Shown here one piece after another: positions 16,353 to 25,941 of a stretch of 64,000 nt of DNA. Source of the stretch: Gemmatimonadaceae bacterium (GTDB lineage Bacteria > Gemmatimonadota > Gemmatimonadetes > Gemmatimonadales > Gemmatimonadaceae); the NCBI GenBank assembly GCA_019186945.1, contig JABAQJ010000006.1, positions 124,001 through 188,000 on the forward strand. Reading direction: 5' to 3'. A program made the position numbers and the translations under genes. Each line of letters starts with the position of its first letter. Position 1 is the stretch's first letter. The notes below the pieces were generated by a model. That model was given only the letters and a program-made list of their open reading frames with translations. It was not told the DNA's origin and made no database searches.

Positions 16353-17588
16353 ATGCCAACGATCGATCCTGTAGCCAGAGCACTCGTCCCCGTCGACTCA
16401 GCGGCCGCCGATGCACTGGGTGCACCGAACTACGACGAGTTTCAGAGCGACCGGGAGGTTTGGGCGCTTCTCCGGGCCCGCCCGTACTCCGTCCTGCGAT
16501 CAACCATGCCTCACTGTCACGTCGATGACGTGAAGGATATCGGCGAGGACGGCTCGGACGAGTCCCTGGATCATGCCAGAAGCCAGATGTCGGACATCGT
16601 GGAGGGCCCACTGACTCGCGTGGTGCCGAACGTGCTCTGGGTCTACGAGATCGTGCGACCCGGGCACGAGCGGAAACCGCAGATCGGGCTCGGTGGCATG
16701 GCTCTGACCGACGAGATACGCACCCCATCGAACCCGAAGGGCACGATCATCCGCAACGAGGGGATTCGCGAGTCGAAGGCGCGCGGTCGGGCACGACTTA
16801 CGGAAGCGATCCGCGCAGACGTCGGCACGGTGAACCTGGCGGTGGACGATGCTTCCGGTACGTTGCAGGATGCGCTCGAATCGTACGCCCGCGGCCGTGC
16901 GCCGGACATGGAAACGACCGACGAGCTGGACAACCTGCATCGGGTCTGGCTGACGAACGATCCTGCGGTCGTCGCACGCTTCAAGGCGCTGATAGCGGCG
17001 GAGCCCCGGGCGTACGTGGCCGACGGTAACCACCGCAGCGCGGCGGCGGCCATGCTTGGCTATCGGCATTACCTCGCGGTGTTCTTTCCGGCCCGCACCA
17101 TGACCATCGCTCCATACAACCGGCTGGTGGAGGCGGGCGCGGTTCCGGATGTCGACCTGCTGGCCGCACTTCGGGTCAACTTCGACGTCGAGCCGTTGGG
17201 TGGCGGCCCCAGGCAGCCGGAACGCACTCACGAGATTGGCCTGTATGACGGCGCGTGGTGGCGTCTGCGCCCCAGGAGCGGGACGTTCAATCCGGCGGAT
17301 GCTGCCGAGGATATCGACGCTGACATCGTGCAGCGTCGATTCTTCGGCGAGGTGTTGCGGGTGACGGATCCCCGCGACGAGCGGCTGACGTTCGTCGGGG
17401 CAAACCGTGACGCGGCATGGCTGCAGGGGGAAGTGGACGCCGGCCGCTTCCGGCTGGCGATCACGCTTCCCCCGGTGACCATGCGTCAGTTCATCGACGT
17501 CTGTCTGCAGGACTCGCTGATGCCACCGAAGTCCACGTGGTTCGTGCCCAAGATCCGCTGTGGCCTGGTGGTGGCGCTGCTCGACTAG
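16353..17588 (+). CDS. DUF1015 family protein
   Basis: A 411-residue cytoplasmic protein recognised as DUF1015 by RALVPVDSAAADALGAPNYD at the start (residues 9-28), VLRSTMP, the central YVADGNHRSAAAAML motif (around residue 225) and a C-terminal FVPKIRCGLV. The DG(N/H)HR loop resembles that of ParB/Srx-fold proteins, which include free-serine kinases. This makes a nucleotide- or serine-related role conceivable but unproven. It converges with serA (four-base 3' overlap). DUF1015, SerA and a class V aminotransferase are therefore neighbours, a grouping I believe recurs in other bacteria. No signal peptide is present. Confidence 0.8.
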   Translation: MPTIDPVARALVPVDSAAADALGAPNYDEFQSDREVWALLRARPYSVLRSTMPHCHVDDVKDIGEDGSDESLDHARSQMSDIVEGPLTRVVPNVLWVYEIVRPGHERKPQIGLGGMALTDEIRTPSNPKGTIIRNEGIRESKARGRARLTEAIRADVGTVNLAVDDASGTLQDALESYARGRAPDMETTDELDNLHRVWLTNDPAVVARFKALIAAEPRAYVADGNHRSAAAAMLGYRHYLAVFFPARTMTIAPYNRLVEAGAVPDVDLLAALRVNFDVEPLGGGPRQPERTHEIGLYDGAWWRLRPRSGTFNPADAAEDIDADIVQRRFFGEVLRVTDPRDERLTFVGANRDAAWLQGEVDAGRFRLAITLPPVTMRQFIDVCLQDSLMPPKSTWFVPKIRCGLVVALLD

Positions 17589-18562
17589 CGACGGCCGGCG
17601 ATGGCTGCCGCGTTAACGGCCTGCGCGATGGTCCCATCGAGCAGGGCGTCGCGGACTGCCTCGGCAATCTCGATCGCCACCTTCTCCTGCGCCTCATGAG
17701 TCGAGGCGCCAAGATGGGGCGTGAGGACGACGTTCGGAGCGCTTCGGAACGGGTGATCGGCCGGCAGAGGTTCGTTCTCGTAGACATCGAGTGCCGCGCC
17801 GGCAATCTGCTTCCTTTGCAGGGCAGTGAGCAGCGCTGTCTCGTCTACTACGCCGCCGCGGGCCACGTTGAGCACGAGCGCCGTCGGCCTCATTCGGGCG
17901 AACTGCGCCGTTCCCAGCAAGCCCCGGGTCGCGTCGTTGAGCGGAACGTGGACCGAGAGCACGTCGGCGCCGGCGATGACGTCGTCGAGTGATGCGAGTT
18001 CCGCGTCCAGTTCGCGCGCCTTGTCCCGCGTCAGGATGGGATCGTAGACCACGATGTTCATGCCAAAGGCGCGCGCGCGCTTGGCGACCTGCGAGCCGAT
18101 GCGACCGGCGCCCACGAGGCCTAACGTCTTTCCGTAAAGCTCGATTCCGGAAAAGCTCTTCTTGTCCCACTCGCCGGCACGCATCGACCGATCCGCTGCC
18201 GGCACCTTACGCGCCAACGACAGGAGGAGCGCCATGGTCAGTTCGGCCGCCGAGATGGTGTTGCCGCCCGGTGCAGTGAGCACCGCGATCATGCGCTCCG
18301 TGGCGGCGGCCACGTCGATCGTGTCTACCCCGACCCCTGCCCGTCCGATGACCTTGAGCCTCGTCGCCTTCGCCAGAGATTCTCGGGTAATGCGCGTGGC
18401 GCTGCGCACGAGCACTGCGTCGACGTCCGCCATTGCGTTGGCAAGATCGTCACCCTTGAGACCCGGTTTCGCGACCAGCTCAAACCGTGAGTCGTCCCGA
18501 AGCGGAGCCAGGTTGTCGAGCGCGATCGCGTCCGCCACCAGAACCTTGTGCAGTGCGCTCAT
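17585..18562 (-). CDS. serA: D-3-phosphoglycerate dehydrogenase, short form
   Basis: A 325-residue D-2-hydroxyacid dehydrogenase. The Rossmann loop reads GLVGAGRIGSQVAKRA, and the catalytic elements are NVARGGVVDE (Arg), the downstream Glu in YENEPLP, and LTPHLGAST (His). It matches SerA by ADAIALDNLAPL at the start, VIGRAGVGVDTIDV and KSFSGIELYGKTLG. It oxidises 3-phosphoglycerate to phosphohydroxypyruvate, the first step of serine synthesis. It lacks the C-terminal ACT and intervening domains of long SerA, so serine feedback of the usual kind is not expected. It is coupled by an ATGA overlap to the aminotransferase upstream. Confidence 0.85.
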   Translation of the reverse strand: MSALHKVLVADAIALDNLAPLRDDSRFELVAKPGLKGDDLANAMADVDAVLVRSATRITRESLAKATRLKVIGRAGVGVDTIDVAAATERMIAVLTAPGGNTISAAELTMALLLSLARKVPAADRSMRAGEWDKKSFSGIELYGKTLGLVGAGRIGSQVAKRARAFGMNIVVYDPILTRDKARELDAELASLDDVIAGADVLSVHVPLNDATRGLLGTAQFARMRPTALVLNVARGGVVDETALLTALQRKQIAGAALDVYENEPLPADHPFRSAPNVVLTPHLGASTHEAQEKVAIEIAEAVRDALLDGTIAQAVNAAAIAGRR

Positions 18563-19692
18563 GCGGAGAGTACCTCGCGCAGCGCATCGAGCAGTGCATT
18601 CAATTCATCGACCGTATGGTCTCCCATATGGCCGATGCGCACCATGTCGTCCTTCAGTTTGCCGTATCCCGAACCGATGACGAACCCGCGCTTCTTCATC
18701 TCGGCGGTGACCGAGGACCCGAGTTTCCCGGCCGGCATGCCGATGCACGTTACGGTGGGCGAGCGATATCCCTCCGGTGCGAACAGCGACAGAGGAAGGC
18801 CGGCATCCTTCAGTTCGGCGACCCAGGCATACGTCCGGTCGGCCATGGCCTGGTGGCGCGCCCAGCGCGCCTCGATTCCTTCGGCGTCGATGTGCTGCAG
18901 CTGAACGTCCAGCGCGTAAAGCAGTGAGACTGCCGGCGTATTCGGCGTCTGATGCTTCCTGTAGTAGTCGTCCAGCTCGAGGACGTCGAAATACAACCCG
19001 CGCCGGCTGCTGGCGCGGGCGCGCTCGAAGATGCGCTCGTTCGCGGTGCAGAACGCCAGTCCCGGCGGTACCGCGAGGGCTTTCTGCGAGCCCGTGCAGA
19101 CATAATCCAGCTCCCATGCGTCGCATTCCACCTGTGCGCCGGCCATGCTGGAGACCGTGTCGACGATTACCACCACGTCGCCCGATTCGTGGGCAACTCG
19201 CGCCAAGTCACCGATCGGGTTGAGCACACCGGTCGATGTCTCGGAATGCACCATGGTGATCGCGTCGTACTTGCCGCCCTTGAGGGAATCGGCGAGCATC
19301 TCCGGCGAATGGTAGGCTCCGTATGGCACTTCCAGTTTGTCGCAGGGGATGCCGGAGTTCTTCGCGGCCTTGTAAAAGCGTTCCGAAAACGAGCCGTTCA
19401 CGAGGCACAACACGCGCTCGCGTACGGCGTTGCGTACGCCTCCCTCCATGAGACCAGTCGCGGACGATGTGACACTGTAGACGGCCCGTGACGTGCGAAA
19501 AACCTTCTGCAGTCGCGGGGCGATGCGTCCCATGATTTCCTCGATGCCCTTGCCGCGGTGGCCGATCATCGGCTGCAGCATGGCGCGGAGCACATCCTCG
19601 CGCACTTCGGTTGGGCCGGGCAGGAAGAATCGTCCGAAGCCGGCGCCAGACGAACCGGCCGCCGTGCTCGTTGCATCGATCAAGGTCGACAT
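18559..19692 (-). CDS. Class V aminotransferase (serine-glyoxylate/phosphoserine type)
   Basis: A 377-residue PLP enzyme of the alanine-glyoxylate/serine-pyruvate aminotransferase group: FFLPGPTEVREDVL, MIGHRGKGIEEIMGRI, SSATGLMEGGVRNAV, the PLP-contacting VDTVSSMAG, and the Schiff-base lysine in CTGSQKALAVPPG. Coupling to serA suggests it works as the phosphohydroxypyruvate aminotransferase (SerC role), as in organisms lacking classical SerC. A serine-glyoxylate role is the alternative. It is the first gene of the serA transcript. No phosphoserine phosphatase is visible. Confidence 0.85.
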   Translation of the reverse strand: MSTLIDATSTAAGSSGAGFGRFFLPGPTEVREDVLRAMLQPMIGHRGKGIEEIMGRIAPRLQKVFRTSRAVYSVTSSATGLMEGGVRNAVRERVLCLVNGSFSERFYKAAKNSGIPCDKLEVPYGAYHSPEMLADSLKGGKYDAITMVHSETSTGVLNPIGDLARVAHESGDVVVIVDTVSSMAGAQVECDAWELDYVCTGSQKALAVPPGLAFCTANERIFERARASSRRGLYFDVLELDDYYRKHQTPNTPAVSLLYALDVQLQHIDAEGIEARWARHQAMADRTYAWVAELKDAGLPLSLFAPEGYRSPTVTCIGMPAGKLGSSVTAEMKKRGFVIGSGYGKLKDDMVRIGHMGDHTVDELNALLDALREVLSA

Positions 19693-19752
19693 CAGCAGTT
19701 CCGATAAGGTGGTGATGCGGCGCCGGGATGCGGCGCCGGGCGGCGATCGCCG

Positions 19753-21165
<1,413 letters not shown>

Positions 21166-21283
21166 GGGGTCGATTGCGAAAGTGTGCGGAAGCTAAGGAC
21201 GAACCGCGCGAGCGGCGAGTGCATCGGTGCGACTCATCGTGCATGCTTCGTTCTGCGCCGGACCATGCGGCGGAAGGGGTGCG

Positions 21284-22078
21284 CTATGAACCGGGCGCGA
21301 TGTCGCGACCTGTCGAGAGGACCTGTCCGCCGTCGCAATAGACGATGGCGCCGGAGACATACGACGCAGCGTCGCTGCAGAGGAACAACGCGACATTGGC
21401 AACGTCTCGTCCGGTTCCGAAGCGTCGCAGGGGATTGGCGTTCCGCCACGATGCCCGTACCTCGTCGCTGGGGGCGAGGCGTGCCATCCCTTCGGTACCC
21501 TCGATGGGTCCGGGAACGATCGCGTTCACCCGCACGCCATCCGGTCCCCACTCGACGGCTAGCGAGCGTGTCAGCATGTCGACACCGGCCTTGGCGGCAC
21601 TCACATGTGCCTGTCCCCAGTACGCTTCGGTCGACTGAGGCGCCGAGATGTTGATGACCGATGCCCCCGGTTTCCTGAGCAGTCCGTAAGCGGCCCGCAG
21701 CACGTGGAAGGTGCCGATGAGATCGATATCCACCACGGCGCGAAACCCGTTCGGCGAGAGCCGACTCGCAGGGCAGATAAAGTTGCCGGCAGCTCCCGAA
21801 ACGACGATGTCGATCGGGCCTAACGACTCGACGGTCGAGGCAAGCGCTCGCTCCACGCTCGGGAAGTCGCGCACGTCGGCACGGTGGCCGATGGCGAGTC
21901 GTCCCGGGCCGGAGAGGGCCCGTACCGCCCCGTCGATGCGCTCCTGGTTGCGGCTCAGGACCGCAACGGCAGCGCCGTATTCGACCAGCGCACGGGCGAT
22001 CTCGAGATTGATGCCGCTGGTGCCGCCAGCGACGAAGGCGACCTTGCCGGAAAGGAAGTTGTCGACGAATACGGACAT
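21284..22078 (-). CDS. SDR oxidoreductase, 2,4-dienoyl-CoA reductase-like
   Basis: A 264-residue short-chain dehydrogenase. FVAGGTSGINLEIARAL is the NADP-binding loop. Near the active site it reads INISAPQSTEAYWGQAHVSA followed by AKAG. The usual YxxxK tyrosine is replaced by valine four residues before the lysine, as in peroxisomal and mitochondrial 2,4-dienoyl-CoA reductases. SLAVEWGPDGVRVNAIVPGP and GTEGMARL also match that subfamily. It would remove dienoyl double bonds in unsaturated fatty-acid oxidation. I chose ATG 22078; ATG 22117 is in frame but abuts the T-run of the upstream terminator. lpd follows 118 bases downstream. Confidence 0.8.
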   Translation of the reverse strand: MSVFVDNFLSGKVAFVAGGTSGINLEIARALVEYGAAVAVLSRNQERIDGAVRALSGPGRLAIGHRADVRDFPSVERALASTVESLGPIDIVVSGAAGNFICPASRLSPNGFRAVVDIDLIGTFHVLRAAYGLLRKPGASVINISAPQSTEAYWGQAHVSAAKAGVDMLTRSLAVEWGPDGVRVNAIVPGPIEGTEGMARLAPSDEVRASWRNANPLRRFGTGRDVANVALFLCSDAASYVSGAIVYCDGGQVLSTGRDIAPGS

Positions 22079-22123
22079 ACCGACGGCTTGTGGAGGAGCG
22101 GTAATCTCGATCGGCATGGCGCG

Positions 22124-22191
22124 AAAAAAAAGCGGGTGTGATCGCCAGAGGCGACCACACCCGCTCCCCCACACCGCGCTGTGGCGCGGTG
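22124..22191 (-). terminator. Intrinsic terminator with tandem upstream hairpin
   Basis: Arms 22131-22146 and 22150-22165 pair over 16 positions with one A-C mismatch and a 3-base loop. On the minus strand the stem runs into eight consecutive T. A second hairpin (22172-22179 with 22184-22191, 8 bp) lies just before it. The pair lies 11 bases after the stop of the 147-residue protein gene and ends 46 bases before the SDR start used here. Confidence 0.9.
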
Positions 22192-22201
22192 CCCCTTCCG
22201 T

Positions 22202-22645
22202 TCACGCGGCCCGCGGCTCCGCCGTCGCGCGACTTGCGAGGAACGTTCCCGACGTGACGACGTCGTGCCACGAAGCACTGCGCGTATAGAACGAGCCGCT
22301 GATCGACCGGTCGTCACGCGTTCCCTCGAAGACGGTCACGACATCGGCGTCCTGCTGCGGATCGTAGTACGGTCCGACGAGGGCAACGAAAGTCCTGCCG
22401 GCAGCTTCAAGCAACCTGACGCCAGTCGGTGCGATGCCCGCGGTCGCAAAGAAAAGGAAACGTCCCGAAACCGATGAGTCAGGCGAGCCGTCGCGGAGCA
22501 GCGTGAACGGGACGCTGCCACCGTTGGCGTCGAACAACTGGCCACGCCAGGATCCGGCGAGCCCCGCGACGGAATCCGGTCGTTTGGTCAGATCGCCGCG
22601 CGAGGGCGGGAGAGGGGTGAAGGCGAATTTCGGTGGCATCTGCAC
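22202..22645 (-). CDS. Hypothetical protein, small beta-rich
   Basis: A 147-residue protein with no recognised family. After a proline-rich start (PPKFAFTPLPPSRGDL), it has alternating hydrophobic strands separated by glycine turns: LAGSWRGQLFDANGGSVPF, SVSGRFLFFATAG, FVALVGPYYDPQQD, SGSFYTRSASW. This suggests an eight-stranded, lipocalin-like or cystatin-like barrel. There is no signal peptide, so it is probably cytoplasmic. It sits 133 bases after sucB and has its own strong terminator, so it may be the last gene of a sucB transcript. Confidence 0.65.
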   Translation of the reverse strand: MQMPPKFAFTPLPPSRGDLTKRPDSVAGLAGSWRGQLFDANGGSVPFTLLRDGSPDSSVSGRFLFFATAGIAPTGVRLLEAAGRTFVALVGPYYDPQQDADVVTVFEGTRDDRSISGSFYTRSASWHDVVTSGTFLASRATAEPRAA

Positions 22646-22778
22646 GCTCCGTTGCGCGTCCTTACGCCAGGTGTCGAGAAAAGATTCGATCGCGGAGCTT
22701 CACGGGTGCTCTCGCTCAACCCCTGCCCGAACTTGGATGCCACAGCCCCGAAAATGGTTTCCTCGCGGTGCAAGTCGC

Positions 22779-24137
22779 CTAGTCGACTGCCATCAGGGCG
22801 GGATCCTCCATCAATTCCTTGACCTTCACGAGGAAGAGGACTGCCTGCTGACCGTCGACGACCCGGTGGTCGTACGACAGGGCCACGTACATCATCGGGC
22901 GCACCACGATCTCGCCATTCACGACCACGGGGCGTTCCTGGATCTTATGCAGCCCGAGGATGCCGACTTGCGGGAAGTTGATGATCGGCGTGGACACCAG
23001 CGATCCGAAGACGCCGCCGTTGGTGATTGTGAAGGTGCCGCCCGTCAGATCCTCCATCGTCAACTTGCCGTCGCGCGCTTTCCTGGCGACAGCGGCGATC
23101 GCTCGGCCGATCTCGATCAATCCCATGCCATCGGCATTCTTCACGTTCGGCACGACGAGGCCAGCGTCTGACGCGACCGCAATGCCGATGTTCACATAGT
23201 GATGGTAAAGGAAGGCGTCGCCATCCATCTTCGCGTTCACCGCGGGGAACTGCTTGATCGCCATGCAGCAGGCCTTTGCGAAGAACGGCATGAAGCTGAG
23301 GCGGACGCCGTGCTCTTTCTCCACCCGCTCTTTCACACGGGCGCGCAGGGCCTCGACCGCCGACATGTCGATCTCGTTGAACGTCGTCAGGTGCGCGGTG
23401 GCGTGCTGCGATTCCAGCAGATGTTCCGCCATGCGCTTGCGGCGCGTGGACATCTTCTCCCGCGTTTCTCGCGGGCCGGAGGCAGCGGCAGGTGCCGGCG
23501 CAGGCGCGGCCGCGGGCTGAGGGACTGAGACCGGTGCCGGTGCTGGTGCAGCTGGCGGTCGGGGGCCTGATGGCGTCGGTGGCTCGATGCGCCCAGCGGC
23601 CGGTGGCCCTCCCACGACGGATGCCCCGAGCGCTACCGGCATGCCGGCAAGGTGCTCTACCACATCCGGCTTGCCGATCACGCCACCGCGTCCCGTGCCC
23701 TGGATGGCGGAAACGTCTGCCCCGTGTTCGGCGGCAAGTCTGGACGCCGCTGGCGACGTCCGCGGCATGGCCGTCCCGGACGGCGCGGTGACTGGCGCGT
23801 GCGAAGCGGGCGCGACGGCCGCGGGCGGCGATGGAACCGTCTTCGGCGCCGTTGCGGGCGCTGGCGTGGCGGCAGAGCGGTCTGGAGTGGCGGCCGAGCC
23901 AGCCGATTCGTCGAGGATTGCCAGTTCCTCGTCCACGGCGACGACGTCCCCTTCCTGCTTCATGCGTTTCACCACGACGCCGGATTTCAGCGCCGGGACT
24001 TCAACCGTTACCTTGTCCGTCTCCAGTTCCACCAGCGTTTCGCCGGCTGCCACAGACTCCCCTTCCTTCTTCCGCCACTGCGAGACCGTGGCTTCGACGA
24101 TGGACTCACCGAGCGGGGGAACCTTGATCGAGAGCAT
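22779..24137 (-). CDS. sucB: 2-oxoglutarate dehydrogenase E2, dihydrolipoyl succinyltransferase
   Basis: A 452-residue E2 with one lipoyl domain (residues 1-75; VELETDKVTVEVPA, lipoylated Lys42), an alanine/proline linker, a peripheral subunit-binding domain (about 128-165, TSPAASRLAAEHGADVSAIQ then GTGRGGV), a second Ala/Pro linker (~170-220) and the catalytic domain with SYDHRVVDGQQAVLFL. The lipoyl start SIKVPPLGESIVEATVSQW and the single lipoyl domain are typical of SucB rather than AceF. It transfers succinyl groups to CoA in the TCA cycle. lpd is nearby; sucA is absent from the window. The gene is divergent from the oxidoreductase at 24228 across 90 bases. Confidence 0.92.
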   Translation of the reverse strand: MLSIKVPPLGESIVEATVSQWRKKEGESVAAGETLVELETDKVTVEVPALKSGVVVKRMKQEGDVVAVDEELAILDESAGSAATPDRSAATPAPATAPKTVPSPPAAVAPASHAPVTAPSGTAMPRTSPAASRLAAEHGADVSAIQGTGRGGVIGKPDVVEHLAGMPVALGASVVGGPPAAGRIEPPTPSGPRPPAAPAPAPVSVPQPAAAPAPAPAAASGPRETREKMSTRRKRMAEHLLESQHATAHLTTFNEIDMSAVEALRARVKERVEKEHGVRLSFMPFFAKACCMAIKQFPAVNAKMDGDAFLYHHYVNIGIAVASDAGLVVPNVKNADGMGLIEIGRAIAAVARKARDGKLTMEDLTGGTFTITNGGVFGSLVSTPIINFPQVGILGLHKIQERPVVVNGEIVVRPMMYVALSYDHRVVDGQQAVLFLVKVKELMEDPALMAVD

Positions 24138-24227
24138 GCTACCGGGGTCGCGTGGTGGAAACGGTCTGACGCGCCTCTCGCGATCCGAGGCGCGCGGCAG
24201 GCGTCAATATAACGGGCAGGAGATTCG

Positions 24228-25268
24228 GTGCGAGCACTAACGATCGACGCACACGGCGGACTCGAGCAGTTGCGATATCGCGACGACGTCGCCGAGCCAT
24301 CGCTGATTGATGACACCTCTGTGCGTGTCCGCATCAAGGCTGCTGCCCTCAACCACCTGGATCTCTTCACGATCGGTGGCATGCCGCATGTGACGATCGC
24401 GCCGCCGTGGATAGTCGGCGCCGACGGATCGGGAATCGTGGAGAGCGTTGGGTCCGGTGTTCGCACGGTGTCGCCCGGCGACGCGGTGTTGATCAATCCC
24501 GGCGTTTCCTGCAGGAAATGCGAGTATTGTCTGTCAGGCGACAATCCGCTGTGCCTCAAGTACGCGATCCTCGGCGAGCACCGGCTCGGAACGCTCGCCG
24601 AGTACGTGGTGGTACCGGAGCCTAACGTGGCACGAATCGCGCTGCCGGCGTCGTTCGACGTGCCCGCGGCATTCCCGCTGGCAACGTTGACGGCGTGGCG
24701 CATGCTGGTGACGCGCGCCCGGGTCAAGGAGGGCGACAACGTGATGATCTGGGGGATCGGTGGCGGCGTCGCGCTGGCCGCGTTGCAGATCGCGAAACGC
24801 CTTGGTGCTCGCGTCTGGGTGACATCCGGGAGTCCGGAGAAACTGGAGCGCGCCCGGGCGCTGGGCGCTGACGAGACTCTGCGTCACGGTCCCGGGATCG
24901 ACATCGGCAGGGAAGTCCGCGCGCGGACGGGGAAACGCGGAGTGGATGTCGTGATCGACAACGTCGGTCAGGAAACGTTCTCCCAGTCGTTAGGTGCGCT
25001 GGGCAGGCGCGGGCGCTTGGTGACCTGTGGCGGCACGTCAGGTCCACGGCTCGAAATGGACGTGCGCAGGCTTTTCTGGAACCAGTGGACGATCATGGGA
25101 TCAACGATGGGAAGCGACCAGGAGTTCGCGGCGATCGTCGCCGAGTACGAGGCAGGACGTCTAAGCGCCGTCGTCGACTCGACGTTCGCTCTCGCGGATG
25201 GTCGCGCGGCGTTCGAGCGGATGGCGGCGGGAGCCCAGTTCGGGAAGATCGTCGTCCGGATCGATTGA
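24228..25268 (+). CDS. Zinc-type MDR alcohol dehydrogenase / quinone reductase-like
   Basis: A 346-residue medium-chain dehydrogenase/reductase. Residues ~25-120 form the GroES-like domain, with GADGSGIVESVGSGV and the structural-zinc-like cysteines NPGVSCRKCEYCLSGDNPLC. The Rossmann domain has MIWGIGGGVALAALQIAKRL. The catalytic-zinc cysteine of classical alcohol dehydrogenases appears replaced (AALNHLDLF), so it may be a structural-zinc-only reductase acting on an enone or quinone. The start is GTG 24228. Its TGA shares a base with the next ATG, giving an overlapping three-gene set with a thioesterase and a zinc-ribbon protein. Confidence 0.85.
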   Translation: MRALTIDAHGGLEQLRYRDDVAEPSLIDDTSVRVRIKAAALNHLDLFTIGGMPHVTIAPPWIVGADGSGIVESVGSGVRTVSPGDAVLINPGVSCRKCEYCLSGDNPLCLKYAILGEHRLGTLAEYVVVPEPNVARIALPASFDVPAAFPLATLTAWRMLVTRARVKEGDNVMIWGIGGGVALAALQIAKRLGARVWVTSGSPEKLERARALGADETLRHGPGIDIGREVRARTGKRGVDVVIDNVGQETFSQSLGALGRRGRLVTCGGTSGPRLEMDVRRLFWNQWTIMGSTMGSDQEFAAIVAEYEAGRLSAVVDSTFALADGRAAFERMAAGAQFGKIVVRID

Positions 25269-25654
25269 TGCGCTTTCCCCTTGCAACCCGGTACACGGAT
25301 TACGACACGAAGGGGCATGTAAACAACGCCGTCTACCTGACGTATTTCGAGATGGCTCGGCACGCTCTGTGGCACGAGCATTGGGGTCGAGAGTCGGACC
25401 CTCCGTTCATCGTCGCTGAAGCGCGTGTGAAGTATGTGAGTCCGGCGTACATCGGTGAGTCGCTCGTCGTCGACATCGCCGTCGCCGAAATCCGTACGAA
25501 AGCGTGGGTATACCGCTATGAGATTCGGGAAGAGGGAGGGAATCGTCTGGTGGCGGAGGGGGCGACGGTTCAGGTGGCCTTCGACTACGGGGCACGGTCG
25601 ACGTTGCCGATATCCGCCGACGTCCGGGCTCTGCTGGAAACCGTACGCGCGTGA
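25268..25654 (+). CDS. Hotdog-fold acyl-CoA thioesterase (4-HBT type)
   Basis: A 128-residue hotdog protein. ATRYTDYDTKGHVNNAVYLT is the 4-hydroxybenzoyl-CoA thioesterase signature, with catalytic Asp in YTDYDTKGH and the following NNAVYLTYFE helix. It hydrolyses an acyl-CoA thioester in the cytoplasm. It starts one base inside the dehydrogenase stop and ends in a four-base overlap with the zinc-ribbon gene. Co-translation with the dehydrogenase suggests a shared acyl-CoA or aldehyde pathway, but the substrate is unknown. Confidence 0.88.
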   Translation: MRFPLATRYTDYDTKGHVNNAVYLTYFEMARHALWHEHWGRESDPPFIVAEARVKYVSPAYIGESLVVDIAVAEIRTKAWVYRYEIREEGGNRLVAEGATVQVAFDYGARSTLPISADVRALLETVRA

Positions 25655-25875
25655 GTGGGGCAGCCCGGTATGACGCGGCGGAGGAGCGGTGGCTTCGCGG
25701 GCAGGTTCGGGCCGGCGAAGTGCCTGTGTGCCCGCGTTGCGATGTGACGATGACGCGTCGCGAGATCGGAGGCGGGTCGTTCGGCCTGGGATACGACCGG
25801 CACCGCGAATGGCTGATCTGTCCGCGGTGCAAGCGTTCGGCGATCTTCGACCTCAGGCGCGGAACCCGCACGTAG
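25651..25875 (+). CDS. Small zinc-ribbon protein
   Basis: A 74-residue protein with two CPRC knuckles (residues 27-30 and 57-60), separated by a 26-residue loop containing GGGSFGLGYDRHREWL. That spacing is typical of a zinc ribbon. There is no enzyme motif. The GTG start overlaps the thioesterase stop, so it is the third gene of the overlapping set. The function is unknown; it could be a DNA- or protein-binding accessory. Confidence 0.75.
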   Translation: MSGAARYDAAEERWLRGQVRAGEVPVCPRCDVTMTRREIGGGSFGLGYDRHREWLICPRCKRSAIFDLRRGTRT

Positions 25876-25941
25876 CGGCCCCGGTCCGCCACGCCGCCGG
25901 AATCGCTAGATTCCGCTGTCGCCCCTTCACCGGATCCCGTC

